Shown: positions 47,618 to 57,014, counted from the stretch's first letter. The stretch: 64,000 nt of DNA from CAJXII01 sp965242915 (GCA_965242915.1 CBDETN010000024.1:110706-174705); one strand, 5' to 3'. Numbers and translations are program-made. Notes: generated from the letters alone by a model not told the origin.

Positions 47618-49585
47618 ATGGCTTTAACAATAATTAGTTTAATGAAACAAGTTCCAGTAGCATCTGAGATGAGAATGGGTGATGATGGTTTAATGGATAG
47701 AACAAAAGCAAAATCTATTATTAATATAGATTGTTCATATGGTTTAGAAGCAGGTCTTCAATTAAAAAGTGAAAACCCAGATGCAAAACTTATCGTTTGT
47801 TCAATGGGACCACCATCTTTTACAGAGTCTTTAACAAGAGCTCTGGCTATGGGATATGATGAAGCATACCTTTTAAGTGATAGAAGATTGGGTGGATCTG
47901 ATACTTATGCTACAGGTTTAGCTATTGCTACTATGCTTAAGCATTTAGGATATGGAAAAGGTTTAAATGAAGATTTCATCATTGTTGCAGGAAGGCAAAC
48001 AAGTGATGGTGATACAGCTCATGTACCGAGTCAAGTTGCTGAAAATATGAAAATACCTCAAGGTACTTTTATAGAAACTGCTGATTTGGTTGATGGTAAA
48101 ATTCATGCAAAAAGAATAATCGAGGGTGGTTATCAAATGATGAGTTTACCAGTACCTTGTGCTATGAGTTTTACTCCAACAGGTATTGACCCTCGTCGTC
48201 CAAAATTAAGCGGTGCTGTAAAAGCCAGCACAACTGAGATTAAAATATTTAATATTGATGATATTGGATTAAGTGATGAGTTTATAGGACTTGGAATACC
48301 AGGTGAGAGCGGATCTCCTACAATTGTATCAAAAGTTGCTACGATTAAAAGTGAAAGAGCTCCTGCTAAAATGGCTAAAGGCCATAGCGAGAGTGAATTA
48401 GTAGCAAGTTTTCTTGATGAATTTAAAGCTGGTAAAAATACTTTAAAGGTAAAAGAGAGAAAAGTTGCGAAAGAAAAAGTTAGAGACGAAAGTTTAAGAG
48501 TAATTGACTTTAGAAATGGAGCATCAGGTATTTTAACATGGGCAGAAGTTGTAAAAGGTCAAGTATCAAGACCATCTTTAGAACTTTTAACGCCTGCTAG
48601 AGATTTGGCAAATAGTTTAGAAGAAGGAACTCGTGTAACTACACTTCTTATAGGTAAAGATGTAGGTAATTTAGCAAAAGAGCTTATTGCTTATGGTGCA
48701 GATGAAGTAATTGTAGTTGATGATGAAAGATTAGAAGAATATAGAATTTTACCGTTTAGTGAAACTTTTGCTCAAGTTATTAAAGATATAAATCCTGAAA
48801 TTGCACTATTTGCAGCTACAACAGCAGGACGAGAGTTAGCTCCAAGAATTGGTGTAAAAACTGACTCTGGTGTAACAGCGGATTGTACTGAACTTTTAAT
48901 TGGTGAACATAAACACAGAAATAAACAAACAAAAGAGCAAGTTATCTATGCTCCAATCTTAGAATCAAGAAGACCAACTTATGGTGAGTCTAAACTTGCT
49001 ACTATTATTGGATTTGTTTGTCCTCAAATTTCAACAGCTCGTGCTGGAACATTTGCAGTTCCAACAAAAGATGAAAGTCGTGAAGGTAAAATCGTAATAT
49101 TTACATCAACTTTAGATGAGAGTGAGTTTGTAGCTGAAATTATTGAAACTGTAATTGGTGAAGGTGGTATGCAAGGTTTATTTGAAGCTGATATCATTGT
49201 AGCTGGTGGGAGAGGAACATCAAGTGATGGTATGCAACTTGTTAAAGATTTAGCTCAAGCTTTAAAAGATCAAGGTCTAAATGCAGAATGGGCAGCTTCA
49301 AGAGTTATGGTTGATGAAGGTGTTTCTGAGTATGCTAGACAAATTGGGCAAACAGGTAAAACTGTAAGACCTAAAGTTTATATAGCTGTAGGAATCTCAG
49401 GAGCAATTCAACATATTGCAGGGATGAAAGAATCTGAATCTATTATTGCAGTAAATCATAATGCAAAAGAGCCGATTTTTGCAAATTCTGATTTTGGTAT
49501 TGTTGGTGAGTACGAAGATATTTTACCAGAACTTATAGAAAAAGTTAAAGGTGGCTTTACTTTTGGACTTAAAGCTAGTAAATAA
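47618..49585 (+). CDS. Single-chain electron transfer flavoprotein (beta-alpha fusion)
   Basis: One 655-residue chain contains an EtfB-like domain (residues about 1-265) and an EtfA-like domain (about 305-655), joined by a charged linker (about 266-300). The beta half has SMGPPS and GRQTSDGDTAHV. The alpha half has FAATTAGRELAPR, TADCTELLIG and the FAD-binding run from GQTGK to VGISGAIQHIAGMK, with FANSDFGIVG near the end. ETF is normally two subunits encoded by adjacent genes. The DGDT pattern resembles Fix/bifurcating-type ETFs. A strong ribosome site GGAGAAGG precedes the ATG. No acyl-CoA dehydrogenase is nearby, so the electron donor is unknown. Confidence 0.9.
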   Translation: MALTIISLMKQVPVASEMRMGDDGLMDRTKAKSIINIDCSYGLEAGLQLKSENPDAKLIVCSMGPPSFTESLTRALAMGYDEAYLLSDRRLGGSDTYATGLAIATMLKHLGYGKGLNEDFIIVAGRQTSDGDTAHVPSQVAENMKIPQGTFIETADLVDGKIHAKRIIEGGYQMMSLPVPCAMSFTPTGIDPRRPKLSGAVKASTTEIKIFNIDDIGLSDEFIGLGIPGESGSPTIVSKVATIKSERAPAKMAKGHSESELVASFLDEFKAGKNTLKVKERKVAKEKVRDESLRVIDFRNGASGILTWAEVVKGQVSRPSLELLTPARDLANSLEEGTRVTTLLIGKDVGNLAKELIAYGADEVIVVDDERLEEYRILPFSETFAQVIKDINPEIALFAATTAGRELAPRIGVKTDSGVTADCTELLIGEHKHRNKQTKEQVIYAPILESRRPTYGESKLATIIGFVCPQISTARAGTFAVPTKDESREGKIVIFTSTLDESEFVAEIIETVIGEGGMQGLFEADIIVAGGRGTSSDGMQLVKDLAQALKDQGLNAEWAASRVMVDEGVSEYARQIGQTGKTVRPKVYIAVGISGAIQHIAGMKESESIIAVNHNAKEPIFANSDFGIVGEYEDILPELIEKVKGGFTFGLKASK

Positions 49586-49596
49586 GGAATAAATGT

Positions 49597-50547
49597 ATGG
49601 GAATGGGAAGTAGAAAAGTAGGTATCGTAGGAGCTGGATTTGTTGGAGCAACTGCTGCATATAGTTTGGCTATGCTAGGTACTTGTCATGAAGTTGTTTT
49701 ATATGATATTAATGTAGATGTAGCAAAAGGGAAAGCGATTGATATAGGTCAATCAACAAACTATTCCCCACAAGGTACAATCGTAACAGCAGCAGAAACT
49801 GCAGCTGATTTAAAAGATTGTGATGTTATTGTTATCACTGCTGGTGTTCCAAGACGAAGTGAGATGACAAGAGCAGATTTACTGATGATAAATGCAAAAA
49901 TCATGAAAGATGTTGTTGGAAATATTATGAAATATTCTCCAGATGCAGTAATACTTTGTGTTTCAAACCCACTTGATATTATGACTTATGTTGTTCATAA
50001 AATGACAGGTTGGGATAGAAGTAGAATTATCGGTATGGCTGGAGCATTAGATGGTGCAAGAATGGCATATCAAATTCAAAAAACAGTAGGATACGGTGCT
50101 GGTCAAACTAGAGCAATGCTTATAGGTGATCATGGTCAGAATATGATACCTATGCCGGAGATTTCTGCTGTTGGAGGAGTTCCTTTAGAGCAAATCATCT
50201 CTAAAGAAGATATGGTAGGTATAATTGAAAGAACTAAGGATGGTGGAGCTGAAATAGTTAAACATCTAGGAACTTCTGCATATTATGCACCAGGTCGAGC
50301 AATATCTGTAATGGTAGAAGCTATTTTAGATGATAGTAGAATAGTTATGCCATCTTGTGTTATGCTTGATGGTGAATATGGATATAAAGATATAACAGTC
50401 GGTGTTCCTATTGTTCTTGGAGCAAATGGAGTTGAAAGAATTATTGAACTTGATCTTGACGAAGCAACAAAAGCAAAATTTAAAATCTCTGTTAGTTCAA
50501 TTCAAGAGGGTATTGATATTTTAACTGAAAATGGTTTTTTTGAATAA
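49597..50547 (+). CDS. mdh: Malate dehydrogenase paralogue 2 (LDH-like type)
   Basis: A 316-residue paralogue of the enzyme at 44804. GAGFVGAT starts the Rossmann fold, and the second strand ends in LYDIN with the Asp typical of NAD enzymes. The catalytic His is in GDHGQN and the Asp/Arg in LDGARM. The active-site loop reads PRRSEMTR instead of the usual PRxPGMxR, which could shift oxo-acid choice. It begins 11 bases after the ETF fusion and ends at a clear terminator, so it belongs to the ETF operon. Confidence 0.88.
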   Translation: MGMGSRKVGIVGAGFVGATAAYSLAMLGTCHEVVLYDINVDVAKGKAIDIGQSTNYSPQGTIVTAAETAADLKDCDVIVITAGVPRRSEMTRADLLMINAKIMKDVVGNIMKYSPDAVILCVSNPLDIMTYVVHKMTGWDRSRIIGMAGALDGARMAYQIQKTVGYGAGQTRAMLIGDHGQNMIPMPEISAVGGVPLEQIISKEDMVGIIERTKDGGAEIVKHLGTSAYYAPGRAISVMVEAILDDSRIVMPSCVMLDGEYGYKDITVGVPIVLGANGVERIIELDLDEATKAKFKISVSSIQEGIDILTENGFFE

Positions 50548-50567
50548 AAAATTATTATATTTAATAT

Positions 50568-50600
50568 AAAAAAACTTGGCATTTTCGTCAAGCTTTTTTT
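50568..50600 (+). terminator. Intrinsic terminator after malate dehydrogenase 2
   Basis: Stem of 50568-50580 with 50587-50600, one bulged C, 6-base loop, ending in a run of seven T. It closes the ETF-QO/ETF/mdh2 operon. Confidence 0.7.
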
Positions 50601-50613
50601 ATTTAAATGTAGA

Positions 50614-50619
50614 TATAAT
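50614..50619 (+). promoter_or_regulatory. -10 box ahead of the Cache histidine kinase
   Basis: TATAAT ends 7 bases before the ATG at 50627. Transcription would begin at or within a base or two of the start codon. No ribosome site is visible, so the mRNA may be leaderless. Confidence 0.45.
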
Positions 50620-50626
50620 CTTTGTG

Positions 50627-52195
50627 ATGATAAATATTTTTAAAAATAAAAGCATAAATCAAGTAACAAAAATAGCAGTTGTTTTTACTGCACTTATAAC
50701 TTTATTTATAACTTTTATGCTTTTTTTAAATACTTATAGTGAGCATAAAGACGAATTAAAAAAATTAGAGCAAAATTACATACAATCTCAGAAAGAACTT
50801 ATTAAAAATGCAACACAAAGAGCTATAAGATATATCTCTTACAAGCATAAAACCGTGACAAAAGATACTAATATACAAATACTTAAAGCTGAATTGGTAG
50901 ATACCATAGAAAATATGAGAGATATTAGAAAAGGTAGTGGATATATATTTATTTATACATTTGCCGGAGTAAATATAGCAGATCCAATTTTAAAATATAA
51001 CGCAGGAAAGAATCTTATAAAGTTTAAGGACCCTAACGGTAAACTTGTAATTAAAGAATTAATAGATATATCAAAACAACCAAATGGCGGGTTTGTGGAA
51101 TATGTTTGGAATAAGCCGACAACACATAAACTAACTGATAAAATATCTTATGCAATGGCCTATAAACCTTGGAGTTGGATGGTTGGCAGCGGTGTTTATC
51201 TTGATGATATAGAAAATGTTTTAAAACAACATAAAGAGCAATACAGAAAAAAGATTATTAAATATATAATCCAAATATCAATTTTCGCTTTTATTTTATT
51301 TTTTAGTGGAATGTTAATATCAAGATACTTTACATCATTGATTTCTAAAGAGATAAATTTAATAAAAGATACTTTAAAAAATGTATCAGATAGTTATAAA
51401 AATATAAAAGTAAAAAAATTACAGTTTAAAGAATTTAGACAAATATCTATAAATATAAATGCTATGATAAATGAACTTAAAGATCTTAATCAGAATTTAG
51501 AAGAAAAGGTAAAGAAGAGAACAAATGAATTGGAAATATCTGAAAAATTTGCAAATGATTTAGTTAAAAGTCAAGATAAATTTATAAAGAATGCAATTCA
51601 TGAGATCAATACTCCACTTAGTATTATTATTATAAATATTGATCTTTTTAAACTTAAATTTAAGAATAATAAATATATATCAAAAATAGAAGCCGGTTCT
51701 AAGATAATTCATAATATTTATAATGATTTAGAGTTTTTGATAAAAAAAGATAGAATAGAATATAAAAAAACAACTATTGATTTTTCTACTTTTTTATTAC
51801 AAAGAATAGATTTTTTTGAGGAAGTTGCAATTGGTAATAATCTTTTTATCTCATCGCAAATTCAAGCAAATATAAATATAAAATTTAATGATATTGAACT
51901 CCAAAGAATTATAGATAATTCAATTTCAAATGCTATTAAGTATAGTTTTCAAGATACCAAAATAGATATTAGCTTAACACAAAATAATAAAAATATTATT
52001 TTCGAAATAACAAATAAAGGTAATATAATAAAAGAACCAAATAGGCTTTTCCAAAGATATTATAGAGAAAATGAAAATAGAGGTGGCTTTGGAATAGGTT
52101 TAAATATTATTAAAGATATATGTGATAAAAATAATGTTCAAATTGAGATAGAATCTATTGATAATATAACTACTTTTAGATATATCTTTAGCTAA
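50627..52195 (+). CDS. Cache-domain sensor histidine kinase
   Basis: Two membrane spans (about residues 10-32 and 212-235) bracket a periplasmic single-Cache-type domain (GSGYIFIYTFAGVNIADP and WSWMVGSGVYLDDIENV). Such domains often bind short carboxylates. A HAMP-like linker and coiled coil lead to the His box FIKNAIHEINTPLS, then the ATPase domain with NAIKYS and GGFGIGLNI. I start it at the ATG at 50627 because the longer frame from 50576 would read through the terminator. No response regulator is adjacent. It converges on the exonuclease gene with an 8-base overlap. Confidence 0.85.
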   Translation: MINIFKNKSINQVTKIAVVFTALITLFITFMLFLNTYSEHKDELKKLEQNYIQSQKELIKNATQRAIRYISYKHKTVTKDTNIQILKAELVDTIENMRDIRKGSGYIFIYTFAGVNIADPILKYNAGKNLIKFKDPNGKLVIKELIDISKQPNGGFVEYVWNKPTTHKLTDKISYAMAYKPWSWMVGSGVYLDDIENVLKQHKEQYRKKIIKYIIQISIFAFILFFSGMLISRYFTSLISKEINLIKDTLKNVSDSYKNIKVKKLQFKEFRQISININAMINELKDLNQNLEEKVKKRTNELEISEKFANDLVKSQDKFIKNAIHEINTPLSIIIINIDLFKLKFKNNKYISKIEAGSKIIHNIYNDLEFLIKKDRIEYKKTTIDFSTFLLQRIDFFEEVAIGNNLFISSQIQANINIKFNDIELQRIIDNSISNAIKYSFQDTKIDISLTQNNKNIIFEITNKGNIIKEPNRLFQRYYRENENRGGFGIGLNIIKDICDKNNVQIEIESIDNITTFRYIFS

Positions 52196-52817
52196 AAGCA
52201 CCTTTATAAATTGGCATTTTTTGTAACTTTAAAAATATCATACCACTCATAATCGCATCGTTTAAGGCATCATGCTTCCCTAATCTTGGCAAGTCTAATT
52301 TTTCCATAATAGTATCAAATTTAAGATCAACGAACTCATGATCTGAGTGTTTTTTATATCTTTTATAATACATTGAAGATAGTTCTATGTTTTCATTTGC
52401 TAAAGTTGTACCTATAAATTCTTTTAAATAGATATTTAAAATATTTATGTCAAATGAGATGTAGTATCCTACAATTGGAAGATTGCCAATAAAAAACAGT
52501 AACTTTTCAAGTGCTTCATCTATTGTCACGCCATTTTCTAAATCATGTGGTGTTATATGATGTATCTTAATACTCTCATGACTTATATCTTGCAAGGGTT
52601 TTATGAATATTTCAAAAGACTGACTTATAATGATTTTTTTATTTTTTATTTTAACTGCACCAATTGAGAGTATTTCATCTTTCCTTGGATTTAAACCAGT
52701 TGTTTCTGTATCTAAAACAATATATTCATTTTCATTAATACCGACATCAAAAATAAAGTCAAATCTTTTATTCGTAAGGTGCGATAATTTTCTTTTTCTT
52801 TTAAAATTTTCAAACAT
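52188..52817 (-). CDS. DnaQ-like 3'-5' exonuclease
   Basis: A 209-residue DEDDh exonuclease. The first motif VLDTETTGLNP is at about residues 33-43, and motif II lies near GYYISFDINIL. The C-terminal HDALNDAIMSG supplies the His and final Asp. It starts one base before the upstream gene's stop ends, so the two are coupled. The same pair (exonuclease plus CBS/DUF294 protein) accompanies VC_2705-type symporters in other proteobacteria. It is distinct from the replicative epsilon subunit, though that cannot be excluded. Confidence 0.85.
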   Translation of the reverse strand: MFENFKRKRKLSHLTNKRFDFIFDVGINENEYIVLDTETTGLNPRKDEILSIGAVKIKNKKIIISQSFEIFIKPLQDISHESIKIHHITPHDLENGVTIDEALEKLLFFIGNLPIVGYYISFDINILNIYLKEFIGTTLANENIELSSMYYKRYKKHSDHEFVDLKFDTIMEKLDLPRLGKHDALNDAIMSGMIFLKLQKMPIYKGAFS

Positions 52818-54632
52818 TTAAGATATATTACTCAATCTAAAGTGATGTGTAATAAACTTTTTAAAGTTATTAACGATTTGGAAACTATCTTTTAGCATAT
52901 CCCGTTGTATTTTTCCAAGATTATTTATATTTATCATATTATCAATTTTTTTGCCCTCATTTAACTCACTCATTTGTCCTTGAAGTTTTAATCTTAAAAG
53001 TAATCCAAATGCTTCAATCAGTTCTGAAGCCATATCTCTTTGAAGAATTTTTAATTGATTTAACTTTTTAATTCTTGCTATTGTTGATTGTTCTGTGAGT
53101 TTATTTTCCAGGGCTAAACTTCTAACGCCTTGAACTATTGCAAAAATTGCACCTTTTTTTAAATCTATCTCATCATTTTTAGAGATTAAATTTGAAAACA
53201 TACCTATGGGTGTATCAAAAGCCAGTGTTGCTTTTGCAAAATATGCCATAAAAATATCTTTGTTGTCAATTTGTTTAAATAATTTATCTTTTAAATCAGT
53301 TAATAAAGAGCTGTCTCCTACAACTACTTTAGCATCAAATAATATTGCCAAATTCATATAGTCTTCCATTTTTGAGCCATTTAGCCAACTATTCATCTCA
53401 ATCTCAAAGTTATTAAATGATTTGCACCAATAAGGATTATTTACCATTATATCACCATCACATTTTGGAAAACCAAACTCTATTAACTTTAAAGTAAATT
53501 GTTCCATATATGGTCTGAATTGTTCTGTATTGATGCTTGTTTGGATTATTAAAGCATTGTCCTGATCTGTTTTTAGAATTTGTTCATTTCTACCTTCACT
53601 TCCCATTACAAGTAAAGCACATTTATCTTGTAACTCTTCTGGTAAGATAAAAGTAAAAAGCTTTTCATAAATCTTAGCATTAAGCTGGGCAACCATTTTA
53701 GCTATATATGTAGTTTGTACACTTTTAACAAAAAGAGACTTAACTGTTTTTGTTATATCTACACTTGCTTTTTTTAATTCATCTGTTGTGGTAGCTTTAG
53801 CAATTTGGACAGCTATTAGATGTACATGATTTGCAAAATAACTTAATATATCAACTTGATCAATTGTACCAATTAATTTACCATCTTTTAAAACACCAAC
53901 TCTTTTAATAGTATGTTGGGTTAATATTAGTAATACTTGAAATAAAAAGTCATCATCTTTTACACAAATAAAAGGAAATTTTGCTATATCTTTTACTTGA
54001 AGTGATAAATTACATCCTTTTAATAAAACATCTTTTTTAAGAACTGAATCGGTAATTATTCCATATTGACTTTTATGCTCTACAACTATTGTTGACGTTT
54101 TATATTCAATTGATTTAAAAATAGCATCATTTATAGTTATATTGCCTTGAACTATACAAGCTTTGTGTAAATACAGTTCACTAACCTTCGCTACCATAAA
54201 ACCTGACATATCATTCGTATATTCTCTTTTTTTAAGTGATTGAAGTCTGTTTGATAAATCTTGCAGATAAAAACTCTTGAATTTATCATTTTGTTCAAGT
54301 AGTTTTAAAAATATTTTTTTATCTAATTCATAGCAAATTAAATCCTCTACAACTTTAAAGGTACTGTTTGTTTTTCCATACATCAATGAATCAGCATCAA
54401 AACTATCATCTGGATGATATACAGATGTTAACTCTTCATTGTTATATTCATTTACTTCACCTTTAATTATGATATAAAAATGACTTGAAATATTTGTAGG
54501 AGATATTACAATTGTATCTTTTGGATAATATCCAATATTGATATTCTTTTGACATAAATCCAATTCAAGTTCAGTTAGTTTATCAAAAGGATGGTGGGCT
54601 GACAAAAATTCTTTTTGACTGTGAAGGCTCAT
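52818..54632 (-). CDS. cNMP-binding/CBS/DUF294 nucleotidyltransferase-like protein
   Basis: A 604-residue regulatory protein with four parts. These are an N-terminal cyclic-nucleotide-binding-like domain (about 10-125), a CBS pair (about 150-270), a GlnD-like nucleotidyltransferase domain with MGSEGRNEQILKTDQDNAL (about 345-363), and a helical DUF294 C-terminal domain. The GSxGRxE...DxD set is complete. The gene is conserved beside acetate-type symporters and is thought to regulate uptake, but its substrate is not known. It leads a two-gene unit with the exonuclease. Confidence 0.87.
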   Translation of the reverse strand: MSLHSQKEFLSAHHPFDKLTELELDLCQKNINIGYYPKDTIVISPTNISSHFYIIIKGEVNEYNNEELTSVYHPDDSFDADSLMYGKTNSTFKVVEDLICYELDKKIFLKLLEQNDKFKSFYLQDLSNRLQSLKKREYTNDMSGFMVAKVSELYLHKACIVQGNITINDAIFKSIEYKTSTIVVEHKSQYGIITDSVLKKDVLLKGCNLSLQVKDIAKFPFICVKDDDFLFQVLLILTQHTIKRVGVLKDGKLIGTIDQVDILSYFANHVHLIAVQIAKATTTDELKKASVDITKTVKSLFVKSVQTTYIAKMVAQLNAKIYEKLFTFILPEELQDKCALLVMGSEGRNEQILKTDQDNALIIQTSINTEQFRPYMEQFTLKLIEFGFPKCDGDIMVNNPYWCKSFNNFEIEMNSWLNGSKMEDYMNLAILFDAKVVVGDSSLLTDLKDKLFKQIDNKDIFMAYFAKATLAFDTPIGMFSNLISKNDEIDLKKGAIFAIVQGVRSLALENKLTEQSTIARIKKLNQLKILQRDMASELIEAFGLLLRLKLQGQMSELNEGKKIDNMININNLGKIQRDMLKDSFQIVNNFKKFITHHFRLSNIS

Positions 54633-54703
54633 GTCACTACCTTTATAATAAATTTATAAGTAAATACTTCATAAAAAATAATACTATTTTATCCTTTATG
54701 AAA

Positions 54704-54734
54704 TATTATACCAAGGATTACCCTTGATATAATA
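54704..54734 (-). terminator. Terminator of the symporter operon
   Basis: A 13-bp stem with one mismatch (54704-54716 with 54722-54734, loop ATTAC) lies 5 bases past the symporter stop. Read on the minus strand it is followed by the T-containing sequence TTTCAT. Confidence 0.5.
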
Positions 54735-54739
54735 ATCTT

Positions 54740-56635
54740 TTAATGATCTACAGCTTGTCCTGCACCTTTAGGAATTCTAATACTTTCTACTAAGTCTTGA
54801 ATCTCTTGTGGTGGTGGCGGAGTAGCTCTTGAAACAAAGTAAGCTACTACAAAGTGAAGTACCATACCAAGTGTTCCAATTCCTGTTGGAGCTATACCAA
54901 ATAGATAATCTTCTTTTACCCCACCTAAGAATACAAAATAAACAATGTATATAAATGTAAATGACAATCCAACTACCATACCAGAAATTGCACCCTCTTT
55001 ATTCATCCGTTTATCAAATATTCCCATTATAATCACAGGGAAAAATGAAGCAGCAGCTAAACCAAAGGCAAAGGCAACAACTTGTGCTACAAATCCTGGA
55101 GGATTTATCCCTAAATATCCAGCGACCCCAATAGCAACTACTGCAGCAACTCTAGCTAATCTTAATTCAGCTTTTTCACTTAATGTTGATTTTCCTGTTT
55201 TTTTATCTTTATAGATAACTTGACCAAATAAATCGTGTGAAATAGATGATGAAATTACAAGTAATAGTCCAGCAGCAGTAGATAGTGCAGCAGCAAGTCC
55301 ACCAGCAGCCATAAGAGCAATTACCCAGTTTGGTAAATGTGCAATCTCTGGATTTGCAAGAACCATAATATCTCTATCAACATAAATTTCATTTGCAATA
55401 CCATTATTGTTTGATAGCTCTGCTTGTGTTGGAGCACCTTTTGCATTTGTTGTAAGTCTTTGACCATACTCACCTCTTTTATCTCCATCAAATGCAGGTT
55501 TACCTTTGGCTCCATCAAATGCAGCTCCAGCGGCATATTGAATTTTACCATCGCCATTTCTATCATTCCAAGCTAGTAATCCACCAGCTTCCCAAGTTTT
55601 AAACCAAGCACCATCATTGATAGTACCGTCAGCAGTTTTTAATGTTCCATTTACAAATTGTGTATATGGTACATTTTGTACATTATTGATTAAGTTTACT
55701 CTTGAAAATGCTGCAACAGATGATATAGTTGTGTACATAAGTGCAATAAATACTAAAGCCCAACCAGCACTAATTCTAGCATCTTTTACAGTAGGAACTG
55801 TAAAGAATCTTACAATTACATGTGGCAATCCAGCAGTTCCTGCCATAAGCACAACAGTTAACATAAACATATTAAAAATATTTCCAGGCTCTGTATAGTT
55901 ATTAAATCCCAAATCATTGACCGCTTGATCTAACGCATGCATCAAATAGGTGCCTTCAGGAATAGTTCGTACTCCATCATCAAAAGCAAATGTAGTTTGA
56001 GCAAAAATTCCCATTTGAGGTAAAAATGTATCAGTAACTTGTAAAGAAAGGAAAATAGCAGGAACCGTAAATGCAAAAATCATCACTACATATTGAGCAA
56101 CTTGTGTATATGTGATACCTTTCATACCACCAAGAACAGAATAAATAAATACAATACACATACCCAGCATAACACCAGTATTTACATCAACTTGTAAAAA
56201 TCTAGAAAATACAATTCCAACTCCTCTCATTTGACCAGCAACATAAGTAAATGATATAAAAATAACAGCAACAACCGCAACAGTTCTTGCTACATTTGAA
56301 TAGTATCTGTCACCAACAAAATCTGGTACAGTAAACTTTCCAAATTTTCTTAAATAAGGAGCTAGAAGCATCGCTAGTAAAACATATCCACCAGTCCAAC
56401 CCATAAGATAAGCTCCACCATCACTACCTTTAAAAGCGATAATTCCAGCTAGAGATATAAATGAAGCAGCACTCATCCAATCTGCAGCTGTAGCCATACC
56501 ATTAGCTATTGGATGAACTCCACCGCCTGCTATATAAAACTCTTTAGTAGAACCAGCTCTTGCCCAAAAAGCAATACCTATATATGTAGCAAAAGAGACA
56601 CCTACGAATAAATAAATTAATGTTTGTAATTCCAC
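54740..56635 (-). CDS. Sodium:solute symporter, VC_2705 subfamily (ActP-like)
   Basis: A 631-residue SSS-family transporter with about 12-13 hydrophobic spans, probably taking up acetate or similar monocarboxylates. The N-terminal FYIAGGGVHPIANGMATAAD, SAASFISLAG and later GLAAALSTAAGLLLVISSS match the ActP-like group. A large extracytoplasmic insert (about residues 330-410) carries NDRNGDGKIQYA, which looks like a calcium-binding EF-hand/dockerin loop. The gene starts 9 bases after the small subunit. Direct repeats upstream of the pair suggest control by the nearby regulator. Confidence 0.87.
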   Translation of the reverse strand: MELQTLIYLFVGVSFATYIGIAFWARAGSTKEFYIAGGGVHPIANGMATAADWMSAASFISLAGIIAFKGSDGGAYLMGWTGGYVLLAMLLAPYLRKFGKFTVPDFVGDRYYSNVARTVAVVAVIFISFTYVAGQMRGVGIVFSRFLQVDVNTGVMLGMCIVFIYSVLGGMKGITYTQVAQYVVMIFAFTVPAIFLSLQVTDTFLPQMGIFAQTTFAFDDGVRTIPEGTYLMHALDQAVNDLGFNNYTEPGNIFNMFMLTVVLMAGTAGLPHVIVRFFTVPTVKDARISAGWALVFIALMYTTISSVAAFSRVNLINNVQNVPYTQFVNGTLKTADGTINDGAWFKTWEAGGLLAWNDRNGDGKIQYAAGAAFDGAKGKPAFDGDKRGEYGQRLTTNAKGAPTQAELSNNNGIANEIYVDRDIMVLANPEIAHLPNWVIALMAAGGLAAALSTAAGLLLVISSSISHDLFGQVIYKDKKTGKSTLSEKAELRLARVAAVVAIGVAGYLGINPPGFVAQVVAFAFGLAAASFFPVIIMGIFDKRMNKEGAISGMVVGLSFTFIYIVYFVFLGGVKEDYLFGIAPTGIGTLGMVLHFVVAYFVSRATPPPPQEIQDLVESIRIPKGAGQAVDH

Positions 56636-56644
56636 AGCTTCCCC

Positions 56645-56899
56645 CTACTCATCTACGCCATATTTTTCATCAATTTTTTGCATTTTAAATACATAAACAA
56701 ATATTAGTATTACAAATGCGTAAATTGAACCTTGTTGAGCAAACCAGAAACCAAGTTTAACTCCACTTATCTCTATCATATTTAACTGATTGATAAATAA
56801 AACTCCACACCCAAGTGAAACTATAAACCATACAACTAAAAGTTTTAGTATTGTAGAGATATTCTCTTTCCAATACTCTTGTGCTTTTGCAGCGTCCAT
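56645..56899 (-). CDS. Small symporter subunit, DUF4212 family
   Basis: An 84-residue protein with two membrane helices (about 17-40 and 50-72) and the WKENISTILKLLVVWFIVSL start typical of the small partner of VC_2705-type symporters. AAGGAG lies before the ATG. It is the first gene of the transport operon, under the TGCTAT repeat operator. Confidence 0.88.
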   Translation of the reverse strand: MDAAKAQEYWKENISTILKLLVVWFIVSLGCGVLFINQLNMIEISGVKLGFWFAQQGSIYAFVILIFVYVFKMQKIDEKYGVDE

Positions 56900-56927
56900 T
56901 AGAACTCCTTTAAATTAATTCATTCTA

Positions 56928-56960
56928 ATGATAAATTACGAGTATAGCAATAGTATAGCA
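56928..56960 (-). promoter_or_regulatory. Operator and promoter of the symporter operon: TGCTAT-N5-TGCTAT
   Basis: On the minus strand TGCTAT occurs at 56960-56955 and again at 56949-56944, an 11-base period. TATCAT (56933-56928) follows 10 bases later as a -10 box. The second repeat is 44 bases before the ATG at 56899. An 11-bp direct repeat overlapping the -35 region is how PhoB/OmpR-type activators bind. Confidence 0.6.
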
Positions 56961-57014
56961 ATGATATGTTTAGGCAAGATTTATTTATAATGAGAAATTA
57001 TATGAGTGATTTAG

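Noticed and set aside
56941..56962. Exact 11-bp tandem duplication read as simple slippage
   Set aside because: Its core hexamer recurs with the same period and placement ahead of acs, so an operator is the better reading.
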